NCBI RefSeq assembly: GCF_023856365.1
Contig: NC_064537.1
Span: 12,000,130-12,064,129, forward strand
Direction: 5' to 3'
Length of the DNA: 64,000 bases
DNA from: Brienomyrus brachyistius
Taxonomy: Eukaryota; Chordata; Actinopteri; Osteoglossiformes; Mormyridae
The notes beneath the pieces are model-generated. The model was not told the DNA's origin. It searched no databases and worked only from the letters and a program-made list of their open reading frames with translations. The position numbers were made by a program, and so were the translations under genes. Shown one piece after another: positions 25,060 through 36,790 of this stretch. Positions within the stretch are counted from its first letter, which is position 1. Each line of letters opens with the position of its first letter.

Positions 25060-25777
25060 TCAGTGCTTGAGAATCCCTCGCACCAGATGGTCATACTTCG
25101 GCAGCAAAGTGAACAGGACCTTTTCCAGACGTGATCCAGTCGTGGTCCTCAGGCACTTGTCTTCCTTATTTTTTTGTTCATCTGTCTTTAGATCCTGCGA
25201 ACATCTAGCTGAACCTTCACCCTGCTCTTGTGCTACAGTATAAGGCATCTCAAGTGCCACATCCCATTTCCTGTTTAGTTAAAGAAGCGTGCCTCGAATC
25301 AACGTGAGGGGAGCTGTCGGCACCCACAACAAAAGACCTTCAAGTGTGCCGTTGTCATTTGTCTGACGCAAAGCCTCATCATATTTTCCCTCCGTTGTGT
25401 GAGGAGTGAAGCGACAGAGCGTGCCCACCTTTTCCCCAACCGGTGGTGCTATTTTAAGTTCTCCTGGCACCTGTGGTCTGTGTAGAGCCTTATTTGTGTC
25501 TGATGATCTTCCTTTTCACTGAGTAGAGACAGTTCAAGAATAGTTTCATTTCAACTTTTTTTTTTCCTTTTATGCTGCAAAACAATGGCAACCTTTCGCT
25601 AACCCAGGAAGGCCCCAAAGACTGTGTCATTTGGTGTAAGACAGCCTTGGACCACTGTGGACCTTCAGGGTGTATCAGAATAAATGGACCTTCTGGTAAA
25701 GAATAGAGGGTGACATTTGTGCATCTCCAAGAGTTGCTGCGTGACAGAAATGATATCCCGGATACACAAATGAGCAT
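25060..25777 (-). pseudogene. Broken minus-strand open frames of unknown identity upstream of the MYADM-like gene
   Basis: Three successive minus-strand frames tile this stretch: 25777-25490, then 25470-25279 and 25260-25060. The last two are in the same frame (also that of the MYADM-like ORF), separated only by a TAA at 25281-25279. The first is shifted by one base. None except the first begins with a plausible ATG. The translations contain ordinary mixed sequence (for example EGPQWSKAVLHQMTQSLG, and LLPKYDHLVRGILKH) rather than low complexity, but I do not recognise a family. It may be a decayed coding segment, UTR sequence, or chance. Confidence 0.2.
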
Positions 25778-28700
25778 TACCTTTCAGTGTGCTTAACACT
25801 GGCTAGAGCTTCTGCTTGTCAAATGTATGTGTGACTTCACATCAACTCCATTGCTACGGGTCTTATAACATTTTGTATTTATGTAAATGCGATGTTGTCA
25901 CAGCCTTACATAAGCTGAGGAAACTATGGTCAGAACTTATCAACACCCATGCAGTACGAGGCGATGGTATTACATCCGCTAGCTACACTGAGCAGTGTTT
26001 CTCAACGGGTGGGTCATGAGACCATTGTAAGTAGGTCGTGGAGTGTGCGGTAGACACATTTTAGCATCGACAACTTTTTGGTTGTGACTTCATGACCAGG
26101 GAAAAAAAAAATGTCGATCCTGAGGCAAGTCAAGAGCCAGTGACATATATACGCAGTATTTATGAATCTGTGATACGTTACTTCCTTAATTAAAAGGTTT
26201 CTGGATCACATTACAGTATTTCCCCCCAAAAAAAACATATCAGAGATAAGTTCAGTCTGTTCCTTTTATGGATTAACCTGGCACCTTTTACCACACAATC
26301 AGCCCCCAAAGCGACCGTGATTGATCTTCCATGAGGATTTATTTTCTCTGGAAAAAAAAAAAAAACTATGCTAGGGGATTTGCAAAATGTGAAGCAGGAG
26401 CACCGGGGTTTTCATTATCAATCCCAGCGCGTGCCTCCCACTTAGAATAAATGCAGTCTTAGGGGAGATTTTATGCCCGTCAGCTCACTCCCAAGAGACT
26501 CGTCTTTTAGCACGAAGGAAACAGCGCCACCGTGTGGCTGAAATTAGAATTGCGTGAAAGTCGCTGTGACGCCGTTCCTCTCGGGGACGCCTGGGAATCT
26601 GCGTGGCTGATCTTCAAAGGGACAGAAGATGAAGCACATTAATGCACCAGTAGCTATGACCTAGTGGTGTTAACTCCATAATCATGAACTGTTTACCTGC
26701 CCTGAATATAAATAATATTTTGAAAATGGTGGATCAAAAACGAAAGCATGACAGTCACTGTCAGGCTTAGGGAGCGAGACAGTGACTGGTGTATAATGAA
26801 AATGTCATTATGTCTGGTTTTCGCTTGGCTATTGTACTTGGTCTCCATTAGTGGGAGAGAACAGACGCTTAGGGGCTCAGTTGGAGGTGAGGCTCCTCTG
26901 CATTTGACCTTGAGGAGACTCCTGCCAGTGACTTGCAGGCCACGCGACTAAGTAGATAAAAAGGACACCGTGGACAATGCTGGGGGAGGGGGGCTCAGAG
27001 GCTGAAGGAGAAATCAAAAGAGAGATGAATAATGCTTTAATTTATGAAAGCGAAAGAGTGAAGGAAAGGAAGGCAGAGGAAAGTTAATAATTGATGTGTC
27101 TCTGGTCCCAGCGCTGGTTTCAGCAGCTCCCGCTATCTCGCAAAGACATTTAGTAGTGATTCGGATCAAAGCGGCAGAAACTCCCGCTGCTAAGCTGAAA
27201 GACGAAGCTGCCGATTGCCTTTCCCTGCTCTAATAATATCGTCTTTATGTAGTTAATAAACCGCACACTTCAGTCAAACTATATTATTACAGATGACTTA
27301 GAGAGCTAATAATTTAAAAGTGGGGAATCGCCTCTGTTCTTGGCTTTGAACTGAACAGCGTTCTGTCAAACGGGGTGCGGGGGGGTACATCAAAGCTTTG
27401 TTACAGCACAGGGAAATTATAAGGCCTGCAAACAGCGTGTCGACTTCCGTTAATGGCGAAAAAGAAGGAAGAAAACTCCATTAGAGACACGGGCAGGACG
27501 CGGCATTGAGGCGCGCCTTCACTTATTCCCGCCTCCCTCATGCCTGTCAGGTGTCTTCTCTACTGGGGAGTCCGGGGTTTGAACGCCAGTTTTGTATTCG
27601 CATCGTATTCTTTTTAATCTCTGCGGGATGTGCTCTGTGTATGTCAGTGGAATTGGGGGCTGATGCTGATTTTAATTCCCCCAGCTTTCCTGTATAATAT
27701 GCCGGTGCAGATCGGCACACGCTATTTGCATCTCATGGCCCACAAGCCTCTACCCACCTCCCCTGATCAGCTGCCATGCTAAAGACCTTCATTTAGACAA
27801 GCACCCACGACTACAAAAAGACGTGCTGCGCGTGTGACGTCACCGTGTAGCGTGGAGGAGCGGGATCGCCAAGCAAGGTGGAGAATTTCACCCGGCGACC
27901 CAGCACACGCCCGGCGGTAAACAGACATCCTGTTTCTTTCATTATCCCACAGCCAGCAGGATGCTAGAGGCTAGAGGCTGCATGTATCTGTCCTGTCTTT
28001 ATGGAAATCATTTCTCGTTTCATACTCCATCCATCTGCACGACCCAGAAAACTTGCAATATAAGATCTCTATTGGTTTTCCATAAAATGGTCTGATTTCA
28101 TGGTAGGAATCTATCCTATTCTTGTTTTTTTTTATTTCATTAAAAACCATGATGTACTGGCCTGATCGGCCACTGGATCCAGCTGAGATGAAAATGCCAC
28201 AATAGTACTATAGTGACAAGTATCGTGTTTGAAATTGCTGCAGTCCTTCCACAGCGTGTCCCTGGTTAATATCAGCGCACTTATTCTAAAAATCGTCATA
28301 ACTGAAATACGTCATTTAGTAGTCTAACTCAAGAGTCAAGAAGAAAGACTCCTGTCTTGGGATTTGAACCAGCAACTTTCTTTTTTTTTCTCTCAGGTGT
28401 GGCTTCTAATGTGAATAAACGTAAATAATTATGTGCTTGCATCTGTCTTTGTGTACGAAATAAAACACCTAAAACTCTGTGTTCTGCTGCTCGCTCTGCT
28501 ACCATGCTACTTACCGTTCTCTTTTTAAATGAACAATGAGGATTATACCTTTTGTGATGTGACTGATAGCCTTTCTAAGTGGGTGGAACTACTGAAACTG
28601 CAGGCGAGCTGGAAACATTCCGCATTAAACCCGAAACGGCACATATAATCTGTTTTGAATCTGTTTCGACTCCACAAGGTTTAACTCTGACCCCTGGTGG

Positions 28701-31359
28701 CGCTGAGGAGACTTGCGCGTTTTCACAGGGACCCAGAAACACGCTGTAATTCCCATCATGAGGTGAGCTGGAAGTGATTAAACGGGGCTTTCCTAGTCAC
28801 TCTCAGGAATGATTAAAACCGAGAGCCATTTGCTGAATTGTGAGTATGTCTCCTCCAGTTCCAAAGAATATGTTAATTTAAACTGAAATACCGAAGCATA
28901 TAAATGTTCTTGTCATTTGAGAAGAACAGACTGCTTTCTATTATAGTGTCTAGAAAAAAATGGGTCTAACCCAAATGTCTGTTTTACAATTAATTGTGCA
29001 TATTTTCCTGTATGATAAGGAACATTTATTTTATTTTAATCTCAGGGCACTGCTTCTTATGGAAACCCTGGCAAGGCTATATATAAAAACTCGAAATTTA
29101 AATTAGCAAATGTGCATACATGGTGGAATTCCTCCATAAAGTGAAAGATATGCGTGTGACACATTATATAACATGTTATATAAGTGTTCCCAAAATAGGA
29201 GCCGCTGCTAAGAAGTCAGATCAGAGGTCTGTCCCGGGGTCTGTATGTCTCCAGTCAGGGGCCTCAATGATGGGGGACTCATATCGCAGCAATCCAAATG
29301 GCTGGGTGGGGGTGGAGAGGGGCCCGGCCTCGATGCCTCCTAACCGGGCAGATGAGGCTTGGCGAGGTCCAGGCATCAAAGGCGGCCTTATGAAGCCGTC
29401 TGACACCATGGCCAATCTGCACCCCCATGCATCCAAAGCAGAAGGAGCTGACGGGAGCCGAGGTCCATTCAAAGTGCACAACGTGCGCCCCAGTTCTGGT
29501 ATCAGGATCCCGTCAGAGAGAAACAGAGATACGAAGGGTGCAAAGAAGCAGGAGAGGGGGCCGTCCGGACAGCTCCCCTGAACCGAGCAGGGCCCGGGAC
29601 ACCATCCTTGGGTTTCTGGGGTGGTGAGTCATGTGTGCTTGAGGAGTGTGGGTGAGGTAGCCGATCGGCTGACTCAGATGGTCCCATCTGGAACGGGCAA
29701 AGCAACCTAAGAGTCTAAGGACGTGCTGGCTAGCCCAGAAGAGAGAGAGGCAGCCATCTTCTGAGAAACGCAGACGCCACGCGGCACTGGATACACGCAT
29801 GCTGTGACACTCCTCGACAAAAACCCGCCTGCTGATTAGCTGCCAGCGAGCCTCTTTGACGTCGGGCAGACAGGGCCGGAATTCTCACCCTTCCGAGATT
29901 TCGGCCTTTTGTCGGCGGGAGATAGACGTCAGCACTGTGCATCACCCTCCCCGTCCATTCTCCCCCCTGCCATATCCCCGGCTTGCTCACGCACATGCCT
30001 AATCTTGACATTACATCATCCGCATATAGTCTACCTGCTTTAGCTTGTCAAACTGTCCCCAGCGCATTTTTGTTCACTTGTACCAAGAACATGTAAATGA
30101 TCCTCCGGCGTCGCATCTTTTGCAGCCTTTGCAAAACAGAAATGTTGCTGTACGTGCAATATTATATAGGGATGTCAGTGAGGCAGTGCTATTAAACTTA
30201 TTGTAGAAGGACTTCTTTGGCATTGCATCATTTGACAGACCAACTAGTTCTTGACTATGGATTTATTTAGGATGATGAGTAAAGTTGTAAACTAAGCTGT
30301 ATGTAGGTGGGATACTTATAACCAAACAAGTTAGTCGAGGGTAAGACAATTCTGAGGTGTTAAGCTAATTAAGGGTGTTGTCGTTCTGTGTGAAGGTGGG
30401 GCGGTTCTAAAGCTCTAAGTTTCGAAACGGTTGAGTAGTCTGAGCCCTATACATTAAGACTTGATGTTATGTAGGCAGGAACACGGTAGAGGAGCATCAA
30501 TGCTATATTCAGAGCCTGGTATCTGTGCTTTGAAACACAGTGGCATCTCCTTCATCATGACAACTATGTACCGGCTGAATATTACAGAAGTTGCATGAAA
30601 AATTTTCTGTGAGTTCCCTCTCCTGCTTCCGTACTTAATGGTCGGAGCAGTTAACAAGGAGTAAGCGAGTGTCTCTGTCACCCGGGGTCGTTCCGGATTT
30701 GGTTTTCCACCTTTTCAATGCAAACGGAGTCCCTGCACCTAAGGGACACCGGAACCTTTTTGCTAGCTGGCACGGTTGTGTTTACAAGTGCCCAGTTCCC
30801 ACTGAACAGCACCCAAGACCTGGGATGACCACGGCATTGGACTATCGGCTCTGGCCCTGGTTCTGGCCTCCAATAAAATCAACCGGTGGGCTTTTGCTTT
30901 GACCAAAATTTGCATGTGAAGTGCACAGTATCACTCGGACGCTGGGTTTGGCCCGTCTGCCTGTCACTCGGGCTGCCTCCGAACACCATCTCCGTTCCCA
31001 TGGCTTATTGTCGATGGCCTCACAGAGAATTGGGAACTCTTTCCCAGGTTAAACAGTGGACCCCAGGGGGGTCGGCCCCGCTCCCCCAGATAGCCCTTGG
31101 CTGAGCCTGTAAAGCCCGTGGGCCAGCATCCACCGCGTTACCGTTTCAAAGAGCTACCAGCTTGCCAGCTCCATTATCCCGGCGGCTTTACACAACAGGT
31201 CGGCTAGTCGGGGCCTGACAGACCCCCACTGCCTCGGCTTATTCACTGGCTATTTCTTTCTCTTTCGCTCCTATTTTCTAAATGAAGCCGACTGAGATAG
31301 GGGATTTACATCCTGGTAGGTTCTCTCTTTATATTCTGCATGTGAGGGGGAAGGAGAAA
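25778..31359. other. Intergenic DNA without a recognisable gene
   Basis: I saw no convincing exon. Contents: A-rich runs (26101-26111, 26351-26365); a possible tRNA-like fragment with GGTTCAAATCC on the minus strand (about 28345-28380); and a GC-richer area with a 153-codon plus-strand frame (29120-29581) that I do not recognise and do not call a gene. The rest looks like non-coding vertebrate DNA. Confidence 0.5.
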
Positions 31360-31545
31360 GACAGGGCCGGTCCGGGCGCAGCCGAGGCGAGACAGGGCCG
31401 GTCCGGGCGCAGCCGAGGCGAGACAGGGCCGGTCCGGGCGCAGCCGAGGCGAGACAGGGCCGGTCCGGGCGCAGCCGAGGCGAGACAGGGCCGGTCCGGG
31501 CGCAGCCGAGGCGAGACAGGGCCGGTCCGGGCGCAGCCGAGGCGA
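31360..31545. repeat. Perfect 31-bp GC-rich minisatellite, six copies
   Basis: Six consecutive identical 31-bp units begin GACAGGGCCGGTCCGGGCGC, followed by a diverging partial copy (GCCAGGACCC). Each unit contains several CpGs. The unit length is not a multiple of three and lacks stops in several frames, which creates spurious reading frames on both strands. Confidence 0.97.
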
Positions 31546-33456
31546 GCCAGGACCCACTTGAGAAACAGCGGGTCTTAAAGCTAACGGATTTGTTTAGAGA
31601 AGCCGTCCCCAGCCAAAGCGGGATTACAACATACCAGTTCCCATGAAACACACCCACTGGAGGGCCTTCTGGGTTAGTGCCCCCCTCCCCCACCTCACCA
31701 GCACCCCTACCTTCCCTGGCTATGGAGATTGGAGGACTTCATTTGGACTCTTTTCTCTCCCAAGTTCAATCCGCAGAAAGAGCTGTTCACAGCATGACTG
31801 CTCTACATTAGAGGGCCAGAAGCGCTAGTCACCCCTTAGCCCCCCCCCCCCCAGCAACGAAGTAAGCTCTTGGAGAGGCCAGTTTCGGAGTTCTGCCGCG
31901 TTCCCTAATCCCACTTAAATGTCTGAATGCAGAAGCGGGATCTGATGTGTGACCATAATTATTTCGGTATAGTGACGAGGGCAGCGGGGGGCTATGAGTG
32001 GAATGTTTGCCGCTGCTATTTCAGACGGCCGTCATTGTCCCGTGAGAATCCAGGCGTGCTTAAACCTGGCCGGCTCCCCCTTTGTTGCGTGACACAAAGT
32101 GTGTAACTCAGTCATCTAATACCTGGAGCTCTTGAACGTTTCAACCTTGGCCGGCGAGCTCTCACAAGCCCGCTCTGTATTTGCCTACTTACTTATCTGA
32201 TACCGGGGGCAAGGGACTTCACACACGACCGTTTCCCCCCTCCCCCCAACCTCCCCCTGTCTCCTAGCCTGCCCCTCTAGCCCCCACGTGAGATCTCCGT
32301 GGGAACAGCTGCAGGGAGGATTCCCCCAGCTGCTGCCGCTCGCTCTCCCTCAGACCCCCCCCCCCCCACCCCATCCTGCCCGCAATCCCCCCCTCCCCCC
32401 GCCATGGCCAAGCAGCCCCCGCATGCCTCTCTCATCTCCCCAACGGCCACTTCATTCCTGCCCGAGTGACAGCGGTGTGTCACCATTGCAGTGACGGTTC
32501 CTTTGAGAGCGGCCAGGCCGGCCCCCTCCAGGGGTCGCCCGCACTGGCGGCCTGATGCTGGCCGCGTTTTTATGCTGTCCTGGAATTTTCGCAGGGCAGC
32601 GCTGACACTTTCAACATGACAATTATGAAATGATGGCCGTACAAGCGGCGCGGGCAATGCCAGCTAGCTGGCAGGAACCTTTCCCCCATCCGTTTCGGTA
32701 AGCCTTCTGGCTCCTCACGCCAACTCACTTTGGGGCTCTCTTCTGATCTGATGCCAACCTCAGCACCCTGCTCCATCACGTGGTGCCTTCAGCCTGGGGG
32801 GGAAGGGGGGGGCAGACTGGCTCATTTTTAGCCTAAGGATTGCAATGGCCCCGGGCTGGCTTTTGCACCCAAGACGTCCCTGCAGGTGCCTCCTAATTAC
32901 CAGCCCACCCCAGCATCCAGCTTCTTGTTGGTCCTCGAACCCCATCCAGCTTTCCTACACAAACACGATGGCCATCCCATCCTGCTCCAAGTTGAGGTGG
33001 AGACGGCTGAACAAACAAAAATTCAATCGATTCGCCGAACCGGAAGACTCATCCAGTCAGGCTAAGCGGTTGAACGGCTTCTCCCCCCCGCTGTGGAATG
33101 ACACAGGTGTTGAAGCTTCCCGGCTGCATTAAAGCTTGTGTCCACAGGGGGCGCTGTAGTCGGGAGATGGACCGTTATAGCAAAAGTCACAAGCTCTGGG
33201 TGGTTATTGCAAAGGGGCTGGAATGCTAACCGTTGGAAATTTTACCCCTCACTTAAAAGCCCCAGGGGACAAGTAATAATGACCTTCTATCTTGACCGGT
33301 GCGACACTCAAACTCTTCGCGACGGCAAAGGCTGGGCCCCTGGTGAGGACTGGGGCCGCCTGACTGCAGCAAACAGTGCATGTGGGCTGCCTTGCTGCAG
33401 ATAAGCAGGAACCGCCGGACGAGCGACTAATGAGACCCGGCTCAAGAGACCCGCTC

Positions 33457-33520
33457 CTGCCCCCCCTCCCCCCTCCAGCCCCCCCTCCCCCCCTCCAGCC
33501 CCCCCTCCCCCCTCCAGCAC
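33457..33520 (+). repeat. C-rich short tandem repeat (G-quadruplex-prone on the minus strand)
   Basis: About three units of CCCCCCTCCCCCC followed by TCCAG. The minus strand has many G-tracts of three or more bases at close spacing. Confidence 0.75.
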
Positions 33521-33821
33521 CCTCCCTCGTGAGACGCCGCGGCGGTTGACATCACACTGTGATGGATACCCCGTGCAAAGAGGGAGTGCAAGTTCTCACT
33601 CTTGACATTTGTGTTGTTGCGGCTTCCTGACGTTTTGATCAGCTGCTTGGGAGATGACTAAGATGTTATTTCCATCTCTGCCCCCAGGGGATGTGCAGGG
33701 AAATGTACAGACACCGTGCACTTTGTGGAGTAACAGCATTTCTTCAACACATCCTCACAAAAGGGCAAATAAATATGTATTATGGGCCTCTGTCACATTC
33801 TCTGGATTCAGTGTCCTGCAC

Positions 33822-33822
33822 A

Positions 33823-33855
<33 letters not shown>
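33822..33855. repeat. (CA)n microsatellite
   Basis: About 16 CA units following CAGA. Confidence 0.9.
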
Positions 33856-33858
<3 letters not shown>

Positions 33859-33952
33859 CGCGCAAGTTTGTAATTATATCTTTATAGAGACTCTCCATTT
33901 ATTTCTATGGGGAAAACCCATGCACACACAAGCACATACGTACACACAGATG

Positions 33953-33956
<4 letters not shown>

Positions 33957-33982
<26 letters not shown>
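33957..33982. repeat. (CA)n microsatellite
   Basis: About 12 CA units after a GTGCGCGCA segment, an alternating purine-pyrimidine context. Confidence 0.85.
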
Positions 33983-33983
<1 letters not shown>

Positions 33984-34762
33984 CTGGTCCGGACCTGTCC
34001 CTACGGGGCCCTGTTCCACACCCTTTTATATGGATCCATTCCCAAAATTCATCTCCCAGTCCTTTTCCCATTAATGTGCTCAATCTTGCTCCCTCTTTCT
34101 CCGTCTTCAGCATGCACCACCCCCCCCCCCCAGCACCGGAGACGGTTATCACCACGGAAACAGCGAGATGCCCCCTTCTTCCCTGTCCTGCCCTGAGGTC
34201 AGGCGGGGAGGAGCTGCAGTCCCCCCACCCCCACCGCTCCAATAGCAAGGGTGCAGGCCGCAGATGTGGACACACGCGCGAATCATAAAAGCCCCGAACA
34301 GGGAGGGCAGTGACGGCGTCTGCTGGGAGATATGGAGCGTGCCTTTGTGTGGGGAAGCACGGCCATTTACATTTCAGACCGAAGCACGCCGCCCTGTCAT
34401 GAATGCTAATTAACCACAGTCCGCCTCTGGCCCTAATGACTCCGTCGGCACATCAGTGATGAGCCTTCGTTCATTTGCGATGGCGAGCCGGTCCTATTGT
34501 GCCCTGTTCTTCCTATCAGGCTGTGCCGGTAATGAGGACCGGCTCGGTCTTCAGCACGCTCTCCAATCAGGATCATTCCAGGGATATTCTTTAGCACTGA
34601 GGTCAGCCCGCTGTGATGCTCACACGCTGCCATCTGCAAAGCAAAATATTTACACAATATTTCCACTGCTAGAAAGGACTTGAAGGGAAGAGGTTATAAA
34701 TCCAATGTATATTAACTTCCCAGACTGTAACTACACACAGCTGGTGTTCTGGTGTGTGTGTA

Positions 34763-35056
34763 GAGAGGGAGGGAGAGAGAGAGAGAGAGAGAGAGATGTG
34801 GTCTAGGAGTCAGGGAAGGGGGTGAAGAGAGAGAGGAGTTAAGGTATGAGGGTAAATAGTGGGAAAGAGAAGGAAGGAGGGGGTAAAGGTGAAAAGGAGA
34901 GGGAGAAAGAGGAGAAAAGGAAAGGGGAGAGAGGGAAAGAGGAGGGAGTGTGAGGGGGAGAGAGGGAAGGAGAGGGTAAAAGTAAGAGGTAAAAGTAGGC
35001 GAGGGAGTGGTAGAGAGAGAGGGGGTAAAGATGAGAGAGGGAGAGAGGGGGAATCA
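34763..35056 (+). repeat. GA-rich polypurine tract
   Basis: Pure (GA)n at about 34773-34795, then nearly 250 bp of GGGA/GAAA/GAGA-rich purine sequence with few pyrimidines. The reading frames of Arg/Glu/Lys or Ser/Leu/Pro in it are compositional artefacts. Confidence 0.85.
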
Positions 35057-35349
35057 GCATCAGATCGCCTCTCAGCACAGCTGTGACACAGGCAGCAGTG
35101 GAGGATGCTTTGTTGTTTGCATGTGTCTAGCTTCGTTGGGAGACAAGGCCATTTGTGCTCCACAGATGAAAGGTAACATCCACTGTATCCAGGGCCGATT
35201 TGCATGGGCGGGAAGGCAGGGGGCGCCGGGGGGCAGGGTGCGAAAGAAATGAAACGATCCACGTCGATTCTAATTGCGGCGAAGGAGCGGTGCTCTGAAA
35301 GCGCAAACTCATAACTCCCTCTCAGATAAGTTTCCCCGTTTCCCGTCCC

Positions 35350-35420
35350 CTCGCTCTCTCTCTCTCCCTCTCTTTCTTCCTCCCTCTTCCTCTCCCTCTC
35401 TTCTTCCCGCTCCTCGCTTT
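35350..35420 (+). repeat. CT-rich polypyrimidine tract
   Basis: CTCTCTCTCTCTCCCTCTCT and similar sequence, roughly complementary in composition to the purine tract about 300 bp to its left. Confidence 0.85.
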
Positions 35421-35538
35421 AATCCAGCGGCGGAATTTCAGTCGACGAGTGATCAAAGAGCAGCGGTGGGACACCAGGAGCTGCAGAGGCTTTATTGATG
35501 ACAATAACGGAGACCAGCTTTAGACAACAAAACAAAAC

Positions 35539-35592
35539 TTAAAAAAAAAAAAAAAAACAGAGCCGAAAAAAAAAAATTCAAAAAAAAAAAAA
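35539..35592 (+). repeat. Interrupted poly(A) stretch
   Basis: Three A-runs of 10-17 bases are separated by short spacers. This could be a retroposon tail, but no retroposed body was recognised upstream. Confidence 0.7.
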
Positions 35593-36587
35593 GCTTGAGG
35601 AAGTGCTGTTTATGTTTGTCTCAGGAAAAGAGGGTCTTCTTATTATCTCTGAGGCATGTTCTGAAGGACAGATCTGCTGAGAAGCAGAGCTTCACTACCA
35701 TGGCATGTTCCTGTCCCATTTCCAAAACAGACACATCGTGAAGGCTTTCTGACGGCAAATTAAGGCTCACTCTAGACAGTCAAACAGCGGGAGTGGGGAA
35801 CAGAGGCAGGACACACTGCAGGGATTAATATTTACAGAGACACAGATAGATAGGCAAAAAAAACCCCAAAAACAACAAAAAAAAAAACTACAGAGCCGCG
35901 TTGTGTGATTACGCACTGTCAAGCCGCACTGCACTCCCCTCCACGCTGACACGCTGAAGCTTTCTCATCATGACCCACTTCCTCGTTGTGGCAGTCTCCG
36001 TTGCTCTTCCGATGAAAAGTGATGGCACACAGAAAAAAAAAATCGCAAAAGGACATCGTCGGATGTAGCAGTTTTTAGCACTTGAAGTCTTAATTTAGTG
36101 CTGATTATATCAGACGTTCGATTTCACAGCTGGCCACCGTAGCTGGATTGGACCGATGAGCTGATGAACCCCATGGGTCAGAAGGATGTCTCTTGCGTGG
36201 CGGGTTAGACGTTAGCCAGTGAACGCGATGGAATTATCTGTTAAACAATAGCCCAGTCAAACACGTTGACATGTAACAGGGGTTGATAAGGAAAATGTTC
36301 ACTTCACCACGTGTACTCCTCTGAAGAACACGGATAAATAAATATCCTCTCCCTTTCACAGGTGCTATATTCAAAACATATTTCAATGCGGTGATATTTT
36401 AAGAGGAGACACACAGAACTGACAGTGCTTTCTATGGTCGTCATAAGTGAAGGTGGCGTTCGTCAGGGAAATGTTGACTCTTCTGCCCCCTGGTGCATCG
36501 GTGCAGAATTAGGTTGCTTGAAGCTTCTGTGAAGAATTGAGACTCCAGACTTTGAAATATCAAAAAAATATATAAAAAATAAAGTTC

Positions 36588-36790
36588 CTGCAGCAGGTAT
36601 CTCGGTGGTTTATGTGCAGAGGCCTGAAACCCAAAGGCTGCTTGTTTAAATCCAGGCGAGAGCTCTGACTTACCATCATGCAGCACCTTTTTTAACGTGA
36701 TATAGTCCATTAAATTGCCCCAGCTGCGTAAATGAGCAAAACTGCAAGGTGCTTTGTATAAAAGCATCTTCGAGGAGGGAAATGCTAACC
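36588..36790 (+). mobile_element. tRNA-derived SINE, plus strand
   Basis: It has a tRNA-like head (GGTATCTCGGTGGTTTATG, then a B-box-like TGTTTAAATCC), a body with AGAGCTCTGACTTACCATCA, and a tail GTGCTTTGTATAAAAGCATC that matches the common fish SINE 3' end (CGCTTTGGATAAAAGCGTC type). It is nearly full length and diverged. Confidence 0.75.

Larger units (their letters stand above)
31546..34764. other. Intergenic DNA, GC-rich with C-runs
   Basis: No gene was recognised. Contents: C-runs at 31840-31852 and 32356-32398; a C-rich tandem stretch of about three AGCCCCCCCTCCCCCCTCC-like units (33455-33520); CA microsatellites at 33822-33855 and 33957-33982; and a C-run near 34121. Confidence 0.5.

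Noticed and set aside
29120..29581. 153-codon plus-strand frame
   Set aside because: No recognisable domain. It begins in AT-rich non-coding sequence, the opposite strand is also open, and there are no clear splice or promoter signals.
31271..31693. 140-codon minus-strand frame rich in Arg/Pro/Leu
   Set aside because: It is the translation of the perfect 31-bp repeat.
22859..36496. CTCF-like sites at 22859-22870, 28689-28700 and 36485-36496
   Set aside because: Each matches 11 of 12 core positions on the minus strand, but about three such matches are expected by chance in both strands of 64 kb.
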